DNA of 64,000 nucleotides from Verrucomicrobiaceae bacterium (GCA_027491155.1 JAIXWR010000015.1:62001-126000), one strand, 5' to 3'; shown: positions 9,533 to 18,982, counted from the first letter of the stretch. Numbers and translations: made by a program. Notes: generated by a model not told the origin, from the sequence alone.

Positions 9533-12500
9533 ACTTACTCAACGTGCTGGCGGCATGCCGGCGGACCTCCCGGGCACTGCTGGCGATGGTCCTCGGGACG
9601 CTGCCAGCTCCCGCGTTCGCACAGGAACCGGACGCCGCCGGCACGAAAGCCATCGCGGAAGAGGCCTACATCTACGGGTTTCCGCTGGTGATGAACTACA
9701 AGGTTTTCCACGACTCGTTCCTCGATCCGAAGGCGAAGGGCTACAAAGGTCCGATGAACGTGCTGCACAGCGACGCGCGCGTTTACACTTCGGACGACCG
9801 CGCCGTGCAGACCCCGAACAGCGACACGCCCTATTCCATGCTGGGCGCCGATCTGCGAGTCGAACCGCTGGTGATCTGCACCCCCGAAGTGGAAAAGGGG
9901 CGCTACTTCAGCGTGCAGATGGTGGACATGTACACCCACAACTACGGCTACCTCGGCACGCGGACGACGGGCAATGAAGCGGGCTGCTTCCTGATCGCCG
10001 GCCCCGGCTGGAAGGGTGAAAAGCCTGCGGGGATCAAGCAGGTGTTCCACTGCGAATCGCCGTTCTCGCTGATCCTTTTCCGCACGCAGCTCTTCAACGC
10101 AGGCGATATCGAGAACGTGAAGAAGGTGCAGGCGGGCTACAAGGTGCAGACGCTTTCGGCCTTTCTCAAACAGCCCGCGCCGCCCGCCGCGCCGGAGATT
10201 CAGTGGCCTGCCGCGCCGCAGGAGATTTTTTCGACCGGCTTCCCGGTGATGCTCGATTACCTGCTCGGCTACCTGCCGCCGGTCGGTCCGGCGGCGGGGG
10301 AGAAGGCTCTGCGCGAGCGCTTCGCCAGCATCGGCATCGGGCCGGACAAGAAAGTGCAAATGAAGGATTTCAGCGCGGAGCAAAAGGCGGCGTTCGGCGA
10401 TGGCGTGAAGGCGGCGCTCGGGAAGATCAACCAGGCGGTGGACAATCTCGGCACCGAGGTGAACGGCTGGCGCATCGGCGGCGCGGCGGGTTCACGCGAG
10501 TTTTTCAACGGCAATTTCCTGCTGCGCGCAGTGGGCTCGCGGGCCGGAATCTATGGCAACGATTCCGAAGAGGCGACCTATCCGTTTGCCAAGCTCGATC
10601 AAAACGGACACCCGCTCGACGGCAGCAAGCATGCCTATCAGGTGACGTTCAACGCGGGGGAATTGCCCCCTGCCAACGCGTTCTGGTCGATCACGATGTA
10701 TGATGCGAACTCGCAGTTCCTCGTCGAGAACCCGATCAAGCGTTACCTCATCAATGCGCCGATGCTGCCGGAGCTGAAGAAGAATCCGGACGGCTCGTTG
10801 ACGATTTACATCCAGCGCGATTCACCGGGGAAAGAGAAGGAAGCCAATTGGCTGCCCGCGCCCAACGGCCCGATCTTCATGGTGATGCGCATTTACTGGC
10901 CGAAGACCGAGCAGCCGTCCGTTCTGCCGACGGGCAAAGGCGAGTGGAAGCCGCCGGGCATCGTGCCGGTCGCGAATCTCGAATCCGCTCGGGCCAAGCG
11001 CATCGGCGACAAATCACTGGAGACCGTCATCCGCACCGATGACCGCTACGGCAGCGATCCGTTTTTCAACGGTCCGCGCGGCTACCCCTACTGGAACTAC
11101 CTCGAATACCCGAAGCCGATCCAGAACCCGAACCTCTGGCCGGACACGCAGTCCACCTACTTCCTTTCGCGGATGAATCTCCCGGCGGGTGCGACTCTAA
11201 CATTCAAGGGCGAGTATCCCCGCGCGCGCTATTTCAAATACGCGCTCTACCGCTGGAACGGGCAGACCTTCCTTTCCATCGGCGAGGACATCGTCGGGAA
11301 AGACATCGCACCGGACGAGGGCTCGACGAATCCCTTCATGATTGGAAATCCGCGTCTCGGCGATGAGCGCGATTACACCGTGCGCATCGTCGCGGAGGAT
11401 GCTCCCGCCGAGCGCGAACCGAACACGCTTTACGCCGGCAAAGAGGGCGGCGAGTTGCAGATGGTCATCCGCATTTACATGGCCGACCAAGGCCAGGACG
11501 GCGCGGGATGGGGGCCGGCCGACCAGCCGTCGCGCGCACGCGGGCTGCCGATCTACGAAGGCACTCTTGCCGATGGCACGAAGCTCGATGCGGCGGGTGT
11601 GATCCAACATTTCGCGCTGCCGATGAACGAAAACACCAAGCAGCCGCTCAACGACCAGCAGTGGATCGATATCGTCAACGCCAAGGACAACGACCCGACC
11701 CTCGATCCCGAAGCCTCGCCCGCGCGCAAGACGCCGCGGTGGGAAAAATACTGGACGCTCCCCTATTCGATCCTCGGTGCCTTCAAGACGCCCGAAGCGC
11801 GCGCGAAGATCCCTTATGAAGGCGCGATGGACGGCGGCGGTGATCCTTCGACGCAATACATGATCACCTTCCTCTCCCGCAAGTTCGGCCCGGTGTATGT
11901 CATGCGTGGCAAAATGCCGACCTTCCCTAACACCTTCGCCGGTGCCGGTGGTCGCGGGCTGGAGATCATGCCCGACGCGCAGACACAGTACTGGTCGCTG
12001 GTGAGTTGCGAGGCGGCGCCCACCGGCCACATCGCGGATGGCCTTACCGACCTGCAGATCCCGCTCGATGCGGAGCGCAACTACACCATCGTGTGCAGCC
12101 GCAAGGAAGACCGCCCGAAGAACGCGACACCCGAAAACGGCGTGGCATGGCTGGAGTGGCCCGAACGCGGCGAGGGGCTCAACGACCCGCGCAATCGCCA
12201 GGACTTCGCCATGCTCATGCTCCGCATCATGGCCAACAGCCCCGAATGGAAAGAGCGCCCCGATCTCATCACCCGGCCCGGGGACGAGGAGAAGGTGATG
12301 GGCCCGTATTATCCGCGCGGCGAATACACCACGAAGGCCGCCTTCGAAGCCCGGAAGCCAAAAAAATATTCACACCATGAAAGAAGCCGCCATCATCTCA
12401 CTCGTCGTCGGTGCCGTCATCGGCATCGTCGCCTACAAGCTCCTCTGGACCGTCGCCGAGCCGAAGATCGATCATCGCCTCTCGCAGATCGGCCTCACCG

Positions 12501-12537
12501 ACAACGAGAAGTCTGCCAACGGCCCGCTGCCCGGTGA
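9526..12537 (+). CDS. Double-length DUF1254/DUF1214 exported protein, likely with a 3' frameshift
   Basis: Read literally this is 1003 residues. A signal peptide (to about residue 32, AFAQEP) is followed by a DUF1254/DUF1214 module (about 40-480) closely similar to the protein at 4982. A second region (about 480-945) resembles further DUF1214-like beta sandwiches (RYFKYALYRWNGQTFLS, LQMVIRIYMADQG). From 12360 a run of seven A's is followed by an Arg/His-rich tail (RRRCRHRHRR) that is just the out-of-frame reading of the next gene. One extra A would end the protein with KKIFTP and a TGA at 12378-12380 that overlaps the next ATG. The true product is therefore probably about 951 residues. Function of the family unknown. 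Confidence 0.88.
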   Translation: MSHLLNVLAACRRTSRALLAMVLGTLPAPAFAQEPDAAGTKAIAEEAYIYGFPLVMNYKVFHDSFLDPKAKGYKGPMNVLHSDARVYTSDDRAVQTPNSDTPYSMLGADLRVEPLVICTPEVEKGRYFSVQMVDMYTHNYGYLGTRTTGNEAGCFLIAGPGWKGEKPAGIKQVFHCESPFSLILFRTQLFNAGDIENVKKVQAGYKVQTLSAFLKQPAPPAAPEIQWPAAPQEIFSTGFPVMLDYLLGYLPPVGPAAGEKALRERFASIGIGPDKKVQMKDFSAEQKAAFGDGVKAALGKINQAVDNLGTEVNGWRIGGAAGSREFFNGNFLLRAVGSRAGIYGNDSEEATYPFAKLDQNGHPLDGSKHAYQVTFNAGELPPANAFWSITMYDANSQFLVENPIKRYLINAPMLPELKKNPDGSLTIYIQRDSPGKEKEANWLPAPNGPIFMVMRIYWPKTEQPSVLPTGKGEWKPPGIVPVANLESARAKRIGDKSLETVIRTDDRYGSDPFFNGPRGYPYWNYLEYPKPIQNPNLWPDTQSTYFLSRMNLPAGATLTFKGEYPRARYFKYALYRWNGQTFLSIGEDIVGKDIAPDEGSTNPFMIGNPRLGDERDYTVRIVAEDAPAEREPNTLYAGKEGGELQMVIRIYMADQGQDGAGWGPADQPSRARGLPIYEGTLADGTKLDAAGVIQHFALPMNENTKQPLNDQQWIDIVNAKDNDPTLDPEASPARKTPRWEKYWTLPYSILGAFKTPEARAKIPYEGAMDGGGDPSTQYMITFLSRKFGPVYVMRGKMPTFPNTFAGAGGRGLEIMPDAQTQYWSLVSCEAAPTGHIADGLTDLQIPLDAERNYTIVCSRKEDRPKNATPENGVAWLEWPERGEGLNDPRNRQDFAMLMLRIMANSPEWKERPDLITRPGDEEKVMGPYYPRGEYTTKAAFEARKPKKYSHHERSRHHLTRRRCRHRHRRLQAPLDRRRAEDRSSPLADRPHRQREVCQRPAAR

Positions 12538-13996
12538 CGTGGGGCTTTACCAAAAGGAGTTCGAGGCATGCCAGAAGCTCGCCACGCCCGGTTACTTTCC
12601 GACTCTCAACGGCGCGGAGATCGCCGACGCCCAGCGCAGCGGAGTGTTCCCGGCGGCGACCTTCCTCGGTTCGTGGGACGGCCCGAACAAGGTCCATGCC
12701 TGGCGCAGCGAGGACTCCTACGAGTCCTGCACCTACATCGTGAACCGGAAGCCGGGCGAGATCTACATCGTCGGCGGCGACAACCCGCCCTTCGAGGGCA
12801 CCGCGCCCGCCGGACCTTATATCGCGAAGGCCGATGGCGTGACGGGCAAACAGATTTGGCGCACCTACGTGGACAACCTGAACGCGTCGGGAAACTGGAT
12901 CGGCGCCGCCAACCTCAACATCCTGCCCGGCGGAAACATCGCGTTTTCCTGGGCCAACCGCATCGTGCTCATCGACGGCGACACCGGCTTGATCCTCAAG
13001 CAGAACAACCTGCCCTCGGGCGATGCACCTGCGGCCGATTCGAATTACAAGCACCTGACCATCGCGCCGGATGGCACCTTGATCTGCAAGAACCAGACGC
13101 GTCCCACCGGCAACAAACTGCAGGGAACGCTCGCCATCATCAAAGGGGTTGAAGCCGGTCTCAAGCAACCCAACAGCCATCTCGTCGCCGTGGATCCCGA
13201 CACCTTGGAAATCCTCGCCGAGTTGGCGCTTCCCGAACCCGCCACCGTTCCGCACATCATCAAGCCCTACCATGGCAAAATCGCCATCTACATTGGCATG
13301 GACAGCGGATGCCGCCGCGCGTTCTGGGATCCTGCCGCCAAAACGCTCACCATGGACGACAGCTGGCACCTGGGGGCCCTCACGAAAGGCCAGACCACTG
13401 CGTGCGCTCCCAGCATCATCGGCGACTGGGTGGTTCTTCAGTTCAACGGATTGGGAAGCAAGGTCACCGCTTCCAGCGTCGCCGTCGGCCATGTGGATGA
13501 CGCCAAAAGACTGAAGATCCACTTCCCGTTTGGTGAATTGAAGAAGGGGGAATGGAGCTTCGTGCTTCCGAAAGCCTGCGCGGATGAGGAAAACAGCATG
13601 ATCTACTCCGCCGACATGGGCATCAGCAAGGTCGCCGGCATCAAGATTGATCCGGCGACGGGTGAGATGAAAACCGTGTTCACGCTCGACAACATGACGA
13701 ACACGTTCCAGCCCACCTACGGCCCCAAGGAGAAACGCGTGCTCGTGCTCACGAACATGAAGAAGAACGTTCCGAAGGAGCCCAACAATCTCGCGTTCTT
13801 CACCGCCAACTACACCGAGCAGGTCACGTTTCACAACGCCGCAACCGGCGAGAAGCTCGCGGAGTCCTCGTTCTTCGAGCCGCTCACTCCCAACTCGCTC
13901 GTCGTGCCGGCCTTCGGTGGCCGCTGCTATTTCCCCACAAGGAAAGGGTTCATCACCCTGCAGGTGGTGCCCGCAAATGCGGCGGCAGGGCAATAA
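12377..13996 (+). CDS. Membrane-anchored beta-propeller-like protein
   Basis: A 539-residue protein with one N-terminal membrane anchor (IISLVVGAVIGIVAYKLLW) and a large extracytoplasmic part. Repeats such as DGVTGKQIWRTYVDNL, RIVLIDGDTGLILKQ, DPDTLEILAELALPEP and DPATGEMKTVFTLDN resemble PQQ-like or arylsulfotransferase-type propeller blades. No specific PQQ ligand set or catalytic motif could be assigned, so enzymatic activity is open. Its ATG would overlap the upstream TGA if the upstream A-run contained one more base, which supports translational coupling to the DUF1254 protein. Likely a periplasmic partner of that protein. Confidence 0.82.
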   Translation: MKEAAIISLVVGAVIGIVAYKLLWTVAEPKIDHRLSQIGLTDNEKSANGPLPGDVGLYQKEFEACQKLATPGYFPTLNGAEIADAQRSGVFPAATFLGSWDGPNKVHAWRSEDSYESCTYIVNRKPGEIYIVGGDNPPFEGTAPAGPYIAKADGVTGKQIWRTYVDNLNASGNWIGAANLNILPGGNIAFSWANRIVLIDGDTGLILKQNNLPSGDAPAADSNYKHLTIAPDGTLICKNQTRPTGNKLQGTLAIIKGVEAGLKQPNSHLVAVDPDTLEILAELALPEPATVPHIIKPYHGKIAIYIGMDSGCRRAFWDPAAKTLTMDDSWHLGALTKGQTTACAPSIIGDWVVLQFNGLGSKVTASSVAVGHVDDAKRLKIHFPFGELKKGEWSFVLPKACADEENSMIYSADMGISKVAGIKIDPATGEMKTVFTLDNMTNTFQPTYGPKEKRVLVLTNMKKNVPKEPNNLAFFTANYTEQVTFHNAATGEKLAESSFFEPLTPNSLVVPAFGGRCYFPTRKGFITLQVVPANAAAGQ

Positions 13997-14062
13997 ACTG
14001 AACCAGCTTCTCGTCGAATCATGAACCCCGCCCCCCCGTCACCACCCATCGCTCCTCGCGGA

Positions 14063-14290
14063 GCCGGCATCCGGATGGAGCACCCGTCCGGCCAGCGGCC
14101 GCGCGGGGACCGGCGGATGTCGCCGGATGGGAAAGGGGATGAGTGGATGCATGAGCGCGATCTCATCGCCAAGGGCGGATCGCCCTTCGCAGGATTGAAA
14201 AAGCGCCCTCCTGTCGGCGCCGTCGCCGGGAGAGCGAACGATTCGCTCGACTTCTGCCGCCTGATCCGAGAGGGACTCCCGGACATGAAG
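14063..14290 (+). pseudogene. Orphan C-terminal fragment of a second DUF4105 gene
   Basis: In the plus frame beginning at 14021 the translation contains RRM--DGKGDEWMHERDLIAKGG, then SPFAGLKKR, then RANDSLDFCRLIREGLPDM. This matches the last ~75 residues of the DUF4105 protein at 16369 (WRMLVNGKGDELLYERKA, LPFAELKQR, RAANDSPDFSKLIRAGVPGM) in order and spacing. The N-terminal 250 residues are absent: only about 66 bases separate this stretch from the previous stop codon. The frame has no stop and runs into the next gene, so it could be translated as an N-terminal extension, but it has no signal peptide. Best read as a decayed remnant of a duplicated gene. Confidence 0.7.
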
Positions 14291-14419
14291 GCGATTCCAC
14301 ATCCAACCGAGTCCCAACCTCAAGGAGCCATGAAAAACCGCTTCGCGCTTCTTGCGGGCCGCCTTTCCGCCCCAGGCCGCCACCTCGGAAGCGGCGGGCA
14401 TTCCTCTCACCGCAGAAGC

Positions 14420-15337
14420 ATGATTCAAACCAACCACTTTGGACGCAACCTTCTCGCGTGGTCCATCCTTGCACAGCCCTGTCTCGCGCAGGACATCGAA
14501 CCGCGCCGCTGGAGCCACCTGCCGCTCGGTAGCAACTTCGGCGGCGTTGCCTACGCCTACACCGAGGGGGACATCTTCTTCAATCCGGTGCTGAGGATCG
14601 AGGAAGGGGAGTTCGAGATGAACACGGCGGCTTTGAAATACATCCACGCGTTCGAACTCCTCGGGAAATCCGCCCGCATCGATCTTACTCAAATCTATCA
14701 AAGCGGTTCCTGGAACGGCCTGCTCAACGGGGTTCCCGCGGCGATCGACCGCGATGGATGGGGGGACACCACCCTTCGGTTCGCCGTGAATCTCTACGGC
14801 GCGCCGCCGCTCGAAGGAGAAGAGTTCATCGAATACCGCAAGGCGACCCAGTGCGAAACCATCGTCGGCGCGGGCTTGGTCGTGACCATGCCCACCGGTG
14901 AGTATTTCGACGAGAGGCTGATCAACCTCGGAGCGAACCGCTACACCTTCACCCCGCAGTTCGGCGTCGTCCACACCCGCGGCAAGTGGACGATGGAACT
15001 CTCCTCCTCCGTGAACCTCTTCACCGACAACGACGAATTCTTCAACGGCAAGAAACTCGAGGAAGACCCGCTCTTCATCGGCCAGGGCCACCTCATCTAC
15101 AACTTCATGCCCGGCCTGTGGGTCGGTGCCAGCGCCGGCTACGGCTACGGCGGCGAATCCACCATCGACCGGGTCCCCGCGAACGACCGCAAGGGCAACC
15201 TCGGCTTCGGATTGAGCGCCGGCATCCCGGTCAACCGCCATTTCGGCTTCAAGATCGCCTACATCGGCATCAGGACCCAGGAAGACGTGGGCTCCGACAA
15301 CGACACTTTCACCATCGCCTGCTCGTTCCAATGGTGA
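14420..15337 (+). CDS. Outer-membrane barrel protein, Phenol_MetA_deg-like transporter family
   Basis: A 305-residue protein when started at 14420, where MIQTNHFGRNLLAWSILAQPCLAQD gives a signal peptide. The open frame extends upstream through the DUF4105 remnant but that part is not secretory. The mature chain is made of alternating amphipathic strands with motifs seen in the Phenol_MetA_deg/transporter family (GDTTLRFAVNLYG, VGAGLVVTMPTGEY, FTPQFGVVHTRGKWTME) and ends in aromatic FQW, typical of barrels assembled by BAM. Probably passive transport of a hydrophobic substrate across the outer membrane. A second barrel-like gene of similar type lies at 18983. Confidence 0.8.
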   Translation: MIQTNHFGRNLLAWSILAQPCLAQDIEPRRWSHLPLGSNFGGVAYAYTEGDIFFNPVLRIEEGEFEMNTAALKYIHAFELLGKSARIDLTQIYQSGSWNGLLNGVPAAIDRDGWGDTTLRFAVNLYGAPPLEGEEFIEYRKATQCETIVGAGLVVTMPTGEYFDERLINLGANRYTFTPQFGVVHTRGKWTMELSSSVNLFTDNDEFFNGKKLEEDPLFIGQGHLIYNFMPGLWVGASAGYGYGGESTIDRVPANDRKGNLGFGLSAGIPVNRHFGFKIAYIGIRTQEDVGSDNDTFTIACSFQW

Positions 15338-15587
15338 GCCCGCACCCCATCCCTCGCATCGGCTTGCGCCCCGGTCGCATCTTGAGACCGGCGTCCGCCA
15401 TCCTTGCTCCCTTTGCCGCTTCATGCTCAGCCGGCTCCTCAGGACCGGCGACCAGCCCGTGCAAGCCTTCACCGGGGCGCGATACCGCGCCGAAAAGACC
15501 GGCCACGGACCCGCTGAAATGCTTGGCAAGCGGCGGCCGTCGGAACACGGTTTCCGCCATCAACCTCTACTTCCCCGAAAACATCCC

Positions 15588-16340
15588 ATGACCTCCAGAC
15601 ACTTCATTGCCGCCTCGATTGCCGGGGTGTTCGCCTTCGTGAACACCTCCTGCCATCTCCTCGATGCCACCCCTGCCGCGAATTCCGGCTTTAATCCCTC
15701 CACCGCGCCGACCAAGACCCGCGCGGAATTCGTCCAACAGGCCTGGGTCGACAAGGATTACCGCGGCAAGTCGGTGAAGGACCAGTTCTCCTCGGTCTAC
15801 ATCGCCCCGGTCAACACCTCCCACATGGCCGCCCAAAGCTGGTGGCAGCAGCAGACCGGCGCCCGCAAGGCGGAACTGGCGAGCGACACCAAGGCCCTCG
15901 CCGGCCGCATGCGCAACGAGTTCCAGCAGGCCGTGGCGAACTACCCCGGCCAGAACCTCCCGCTCGCCAGCGGCCCCGGCAAGGGCGTGCTGGTGGTCGA
16001 ACTCGCGCTGGTCGAGCTCGTCCCCTCGAACGCCTACTGGAACGCTGGTGCCACCGCCGCCGGCTTCGTGGTCCCGGGCGCCGGCCTCCTTTCGGCCGCG
16101 GGCGCGGGGAGCATCGCCATCGAAGGACGCCTCCGCGACGGCAGCAACAGCAAGATCTTCGCCACCTTCAAGGACCGCCGGAAGGACAAGGTCGCCCCGG
16201 TCAACATCGGCAGCTACACTTGGTATCACGGTGCCGAAGGAAACATCGGCGACTGGGCCGCGGAGTTCGCCGAGCTCATCAACACGCCGCCGGGCCACGT
16301 GGTGAAGCGTCCCAGCCCGGTCACGCTGATGCCCTGGTGA
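15588..16340 (+). CDS. DUF3313-like exported protein, probable lipoprotein
   Basis: A 250-residue protein. The ATG at 15588 starts a signal sequence (MTSRHFIAASIAGVFAFVNT) ending in TSC; the region is lipobox-like but Asn at -3 is not canonical. The mature part resembles DUF3313 lipoproteins: YRGKSVKDQFSSVYIAPVNT, then a helix with KALAGRMRNEFQQAV, the hydrophobic core GVLVVELALVELVPSNAYWNA, a glycine-rich loop VVPGAGLLSAAGAGSIAIEG, and a final WAAEFAELI helix. The 250 bases before it (15338-15587) hold nothing recognisable. It is followed after 28 bases by the DUF4105 gene, so the two are probably co-transcribed. Function unknown. Confidence 0.8.
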   Translation: MTSRHFIAASIAGVFAFVNTSCHLLDATPAANSGFNPSTAPTKTRAEFVQQAWVDKDYRGKSVKDQFSSVYIAPVNTSHMAAQSWWQQQTGARKAELASDTKALAGRMRNEFQQAVANYPGQNLPLASGPGKGVLVVELALVELVPSNAYWNAGATAAGFVVPGAGLLSAAGAGSIAIEGRLRDGSNSKIFATFKDRRKDKVAPVNIGSYTWYHGAEGNIGDWAAEFAELINTPPGHVVKRPSPVTLMPW

Positions 16341-16368
16341 TCCCACAACCACGCCACACCCAGCACCG

Positions 16369-17355
16369 ATGAAGTTCCTCCGCGTCGCCGGCATCCTCCT
16401 CCTCGCCTTCGTGCTGGTCGCCGCCACCGCGTGGGCCTTCGGAGCCTTGTGCTACGACGGCCCCGGCACGGTGCTGGCCGTGGTCGCGGTGCTCGCCCTT
16501 GTCGCGGCGCTGGTCTTCATGAAGCCATGGCGGGCGAAGCTCGGTGCCTTCGCCCTGTGGTTCTGCGCCATCCTCGGCTGGTGGCTGACAATCAAGCCGA
16601 CGAACGTGGCCGACTGGCAGCCGGACGTCGCGCAACTCGCCCGCGCCGAAGTCAACGGCGACGTCGTCACCTTCCACAACGTCCGCAACTGCGACTACCG
16701 GACCGACAGCGACTACACGCCGCGCTGGGAGACCCGCACGGTGCGGATTTCGCAGATCACCGGCATCGACATGGCCATCGACTACTGGGGCTCGCCCTAC
16801 ATGGCGCATCCCATCGTCAGCTTCCAGTTCGCGGACGCCCCGCCGCTGTGCTTCTCGATCGAGACCCGGAAGAAGAAAGGCCAGAGCTATTCGGCGATCG
16901 GCGGGCTCTACCGGCAGTTCGAGCTGGTCTACATCGTCGCCGACGAGCGCGACGTGATCCGCCTCCGCACCAACTACCGCAAGGGCGAGGACATCTACCT
17001 CTACCGGCTGGCCATCAAGCCGGAGAAGGCCCGCGAACGCTTCATGGAATACATCGGCTCCCTCAACCGCCTTCACGAGGAAGCCCGTTGGTACAACGCC
17101 ATCACCACCAACTGCACCACCACCATCCGCAGCCAGCACAACGCGTCCGAGAGGCTGCCCTGGGACTGGCGCATGCTGGTCAACGGCAAGGGCGACGAGC
17201 TGCTCTACGAGCGGAAAGCCATCCGCACCGCCGGCCTGCCCTTCGCCGAACTCAAGCAACGCGTCCACATCAACCCCGCCGCCCGCGCGGCCAACGACTC
17301 CCCCGACTTTTCCAAGCTCATCCGCGCCGGGGTTCCCGGCATGGACTCCCCCTAA
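16369..17355 (+). CDS. DUF4105 (Lnb-type N-terminal domain) membrane protein
   Basis: A 328-residue protein with three N-terminal membrane helices (about 5-22, 28-46 and 54-72) followed by a DUF4105 domain. Family features include FHNVRNCDYRTDSDYTPRWE, FSIETRKKKGQSY and YNAITTNCTTTIR, whose Cys is the candidate catalytic residue in this papain-like fold. The related domain in Lnb proteins is involved in lipoprotein N-terminal modification, but whether this standalone form does that is not known. The last 75 residues have a decayed copy at 14063-14290. Confidence 0.85.
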   Translation: MKFLRVAGILLLAFVLVAATAWAFGALCYDGPGTVLAVVAVLALVAALVFMKPWRAKLGAFALWFCAILGWWLTIKPTNVADWQPDVAQLARAEVNGDVVTFHNVRNCDYRTDSDYTPRWETRTVRISQITGIDMAIDYWGSPYMAHPIVSFQFADAPPLCFSIETRKKKGQSYSAIGGLYRQFELVYIVADERDVIRLRTNYRKGEDIYLYRLAIKPEKARERFMEYIGSLNRLHEEARWYNAITTNCTTTIRSQHNASERLPWDWRMLVNGKGDELLYERKAIRTAGLPFAELKQRVHINPAARAANDSPDFSKLIRAGVPGMDSP

Positions 17356-17378
17356 CCCCGGCCCGTCCCACTCTCGAA

Positions 17379-18974
17379 ATGAAACATTGCCCGAGCGCCT
17401 TCCTCCTCGTTCTCGCCCTTGCCGGCTGCGCCACCCAGCCGCTGCCGCCCGAAGAAGCCGAACACCGCGCCGCCGCCGTCCACCTGAAGGAGGCCGGCTC
17501 CAAGACCACGCCCGCCGAACAGCGCGCCGCCCTCTACCTCGCGTCCGCCGCGGAATCCTACGACCTGCTCGATTCCCCGAAATCTCGCGAGGCCGCCCGC
17601 GTGCTCTACAACCAGGCCGCCACCGACCTCGTCCTGCTACTGCGTTCCTCGGACAACGGCGCGATGTGGAACCGCCCTCTCACCCTCACCTCCGGCGGCA
17701 CCACCTGGCGGCTGCGCTACGCCGCGGGAAATCGCCAGGGCACCTGGGATCCCGGCCGCTTCACCTCCTTCACCGCGGCCAGCGAGGTCGGGCTGAAGAC
17801 CATCGACTACCACAACCGCCAGGACGGCATCGGCGGCGCGCTGGTCGGCGTGCGGAAGATGAATCCCAAGGAACCCTTCGCCCCGCCGATTGCCGGCATC
17901 ACCGCGCCGGTCACCGCCCTGCTCGATTTCAAAGGCAGCGACGCCACCCTGACCCTGGTCGATCCCAGCGAGGATCCGAAAGCCCGCGTCAAGGGCGGCG
18001 AGCGCACGCTCGATGCCGATTTCTCCGCGCCGCTCGCCTACTACCCGCAGCGCTCCGAATTCTGGACCGGCCTGATGGGCGCGCTCCGCGTGTCCCACCA
18101 CATGGGCACCACCGGGCTCTACATGCTCCAGCCGTACGACCCCGACCGCATCCCGCTGATCTTCGTCCACGGCCTCATTTCCACTCCGCAGATGTGGCGC
18201 AACGTGATCAACGAGGTCGAGAAGGACCCCGCGCTCCGCGGCCGCTACCAGTGCTGGGTCTTCGGCTACCCCACCGGAAACCCGCCGGCCTACTCGGCGC
18301 TGCGCTTCCGCGAGGAACTGGCGAAGGTCCGCGAGCTCTATCCGAACGCCAAGGACTACGTGCTGGTCGGCCACAGCATGGGCGGCCTGGTGTCGCGGAT
18401 GCAGGCCACCACCGTGACGCGCGAATCCTGGAACGTCATCGGCGAGGACAAGGCCACGAAGTTCTTCTCGAAGGTCAAGAAGGGCGACCTTATCGACCGC
18501 GCCACCACCTTCGAGGCCAACCCGAAGGTCGCCCGACTGGTCTTCATCTGCACCCCGCACCGCGGCAGCGAGATGGCCCTCGGCAGCATCGGCGAACTCG
18601 GCCGGCGTCTCATCGCGCTGCCGGTGGACCTCACCAGCGTGGTCACCAACTCGGTCGGCGATTCGCTCGCCATCGCGACCGGCCAGCCCGGCCGCATGCC
18701 GAACAGCGTGACCGGACTCTCGCCAACCAATCCCGCGCTCAAGGTCCTCGACTCTGAACCGATGACCGCGCCCTACCACACCATCCTCGGCGACCGCGGC
18801 AAGGGCGACGGCCCGAACAGCTCCGACGGCGTGGTGAAGTACTGGAGCTCCCACCTGAAAGCCGCCGAATCCGAGAAGGTCGTCCCCGGCCCCCACGGCT
18901 CCTGCGAGCTGCCGCAGACCCTCGAGGAACTCCGCCGGATCCTGCACCTTCACCTCAAGGAAAGCGGCAACTGA
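17379..18974 (+). CDS. Lipoprotein alpha/beta hydrolase (esterase/lipase-like)
   Basis: A 531-residue lipoprotein. The start at 17379 gives a signal peptide with a textbook lipobox LAGC (Cys17); the open frame continues upstream only as an overlap with the previous gene. The second half is an alpha/beta hydrolase: IPLIFVHGLISTPQMW supplies the oxyanion strand and VGHSMGGLVSRM the nucleophile elbow with Ser333. Near the C-terminus SSDGVVKYWSSHL and GPHGSCELPQTLEEL probably hold the acid and the catalytic His. The N-terminal ~240 residues are a family-specific accessory region. Likely a membrane-attached periplasmic esterase acting on a lipid or ester substrate of the cluster. Confidence 0.9.
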   Translation: MKHCPSAFLLVLALAGCATQPLPPEEAEHRAAAVHLKEAGSKTTPAEQRAALYLASAAESYDLLDSPKSREAARVLYNQAATDLVLLLRSSDNGAMWNRPLTLTSGGTTWRLRYAAGNRQGTWDPGRFTSFTAASEVGLKTIDYHNRQDGIGGALVGVRKMNPKEPFAPPIAGITAPVTALLDFKGSDATLTLVDPSEDPKARVKGGERTLDADFSAPLAYYPQRSEFWTGLMGALRVSHHMGTTGLYMLQPYDPDRIPLIFVHGLISTPQMWRNVINEVEKDPALRGRYQCWVFGYPTGNPPAYSALRFREELAKVRELYPNAKDYVLVGHSMGGLVSRMQATTVTRESWNVIGEDKATKFFSKVKKGDLIDRATTFEANPKVARLVFICTPHRGSEMALGSIGELGRRLIALPVDLTSVVTNSVGDSLAIATGQPGRMPNSVTGLSPTNPALKVLDSEPMTAPYHTILGDRGKGDGPNSSDGVVKYWSSHLKAAESEKVVPGPHGSCELPQTLEELRRILHLHLKESGN

Positions 18975-18982
18975 GGTCGCCC

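Noticed and set aside
16431-17378. Upstream extension of the esterase frame through the DUF4105 gene
   Set aside because: The Arg-rich translation is out of frame with the DUF4105 protein, and the esterase has its own lipoprotein signal at 17379.
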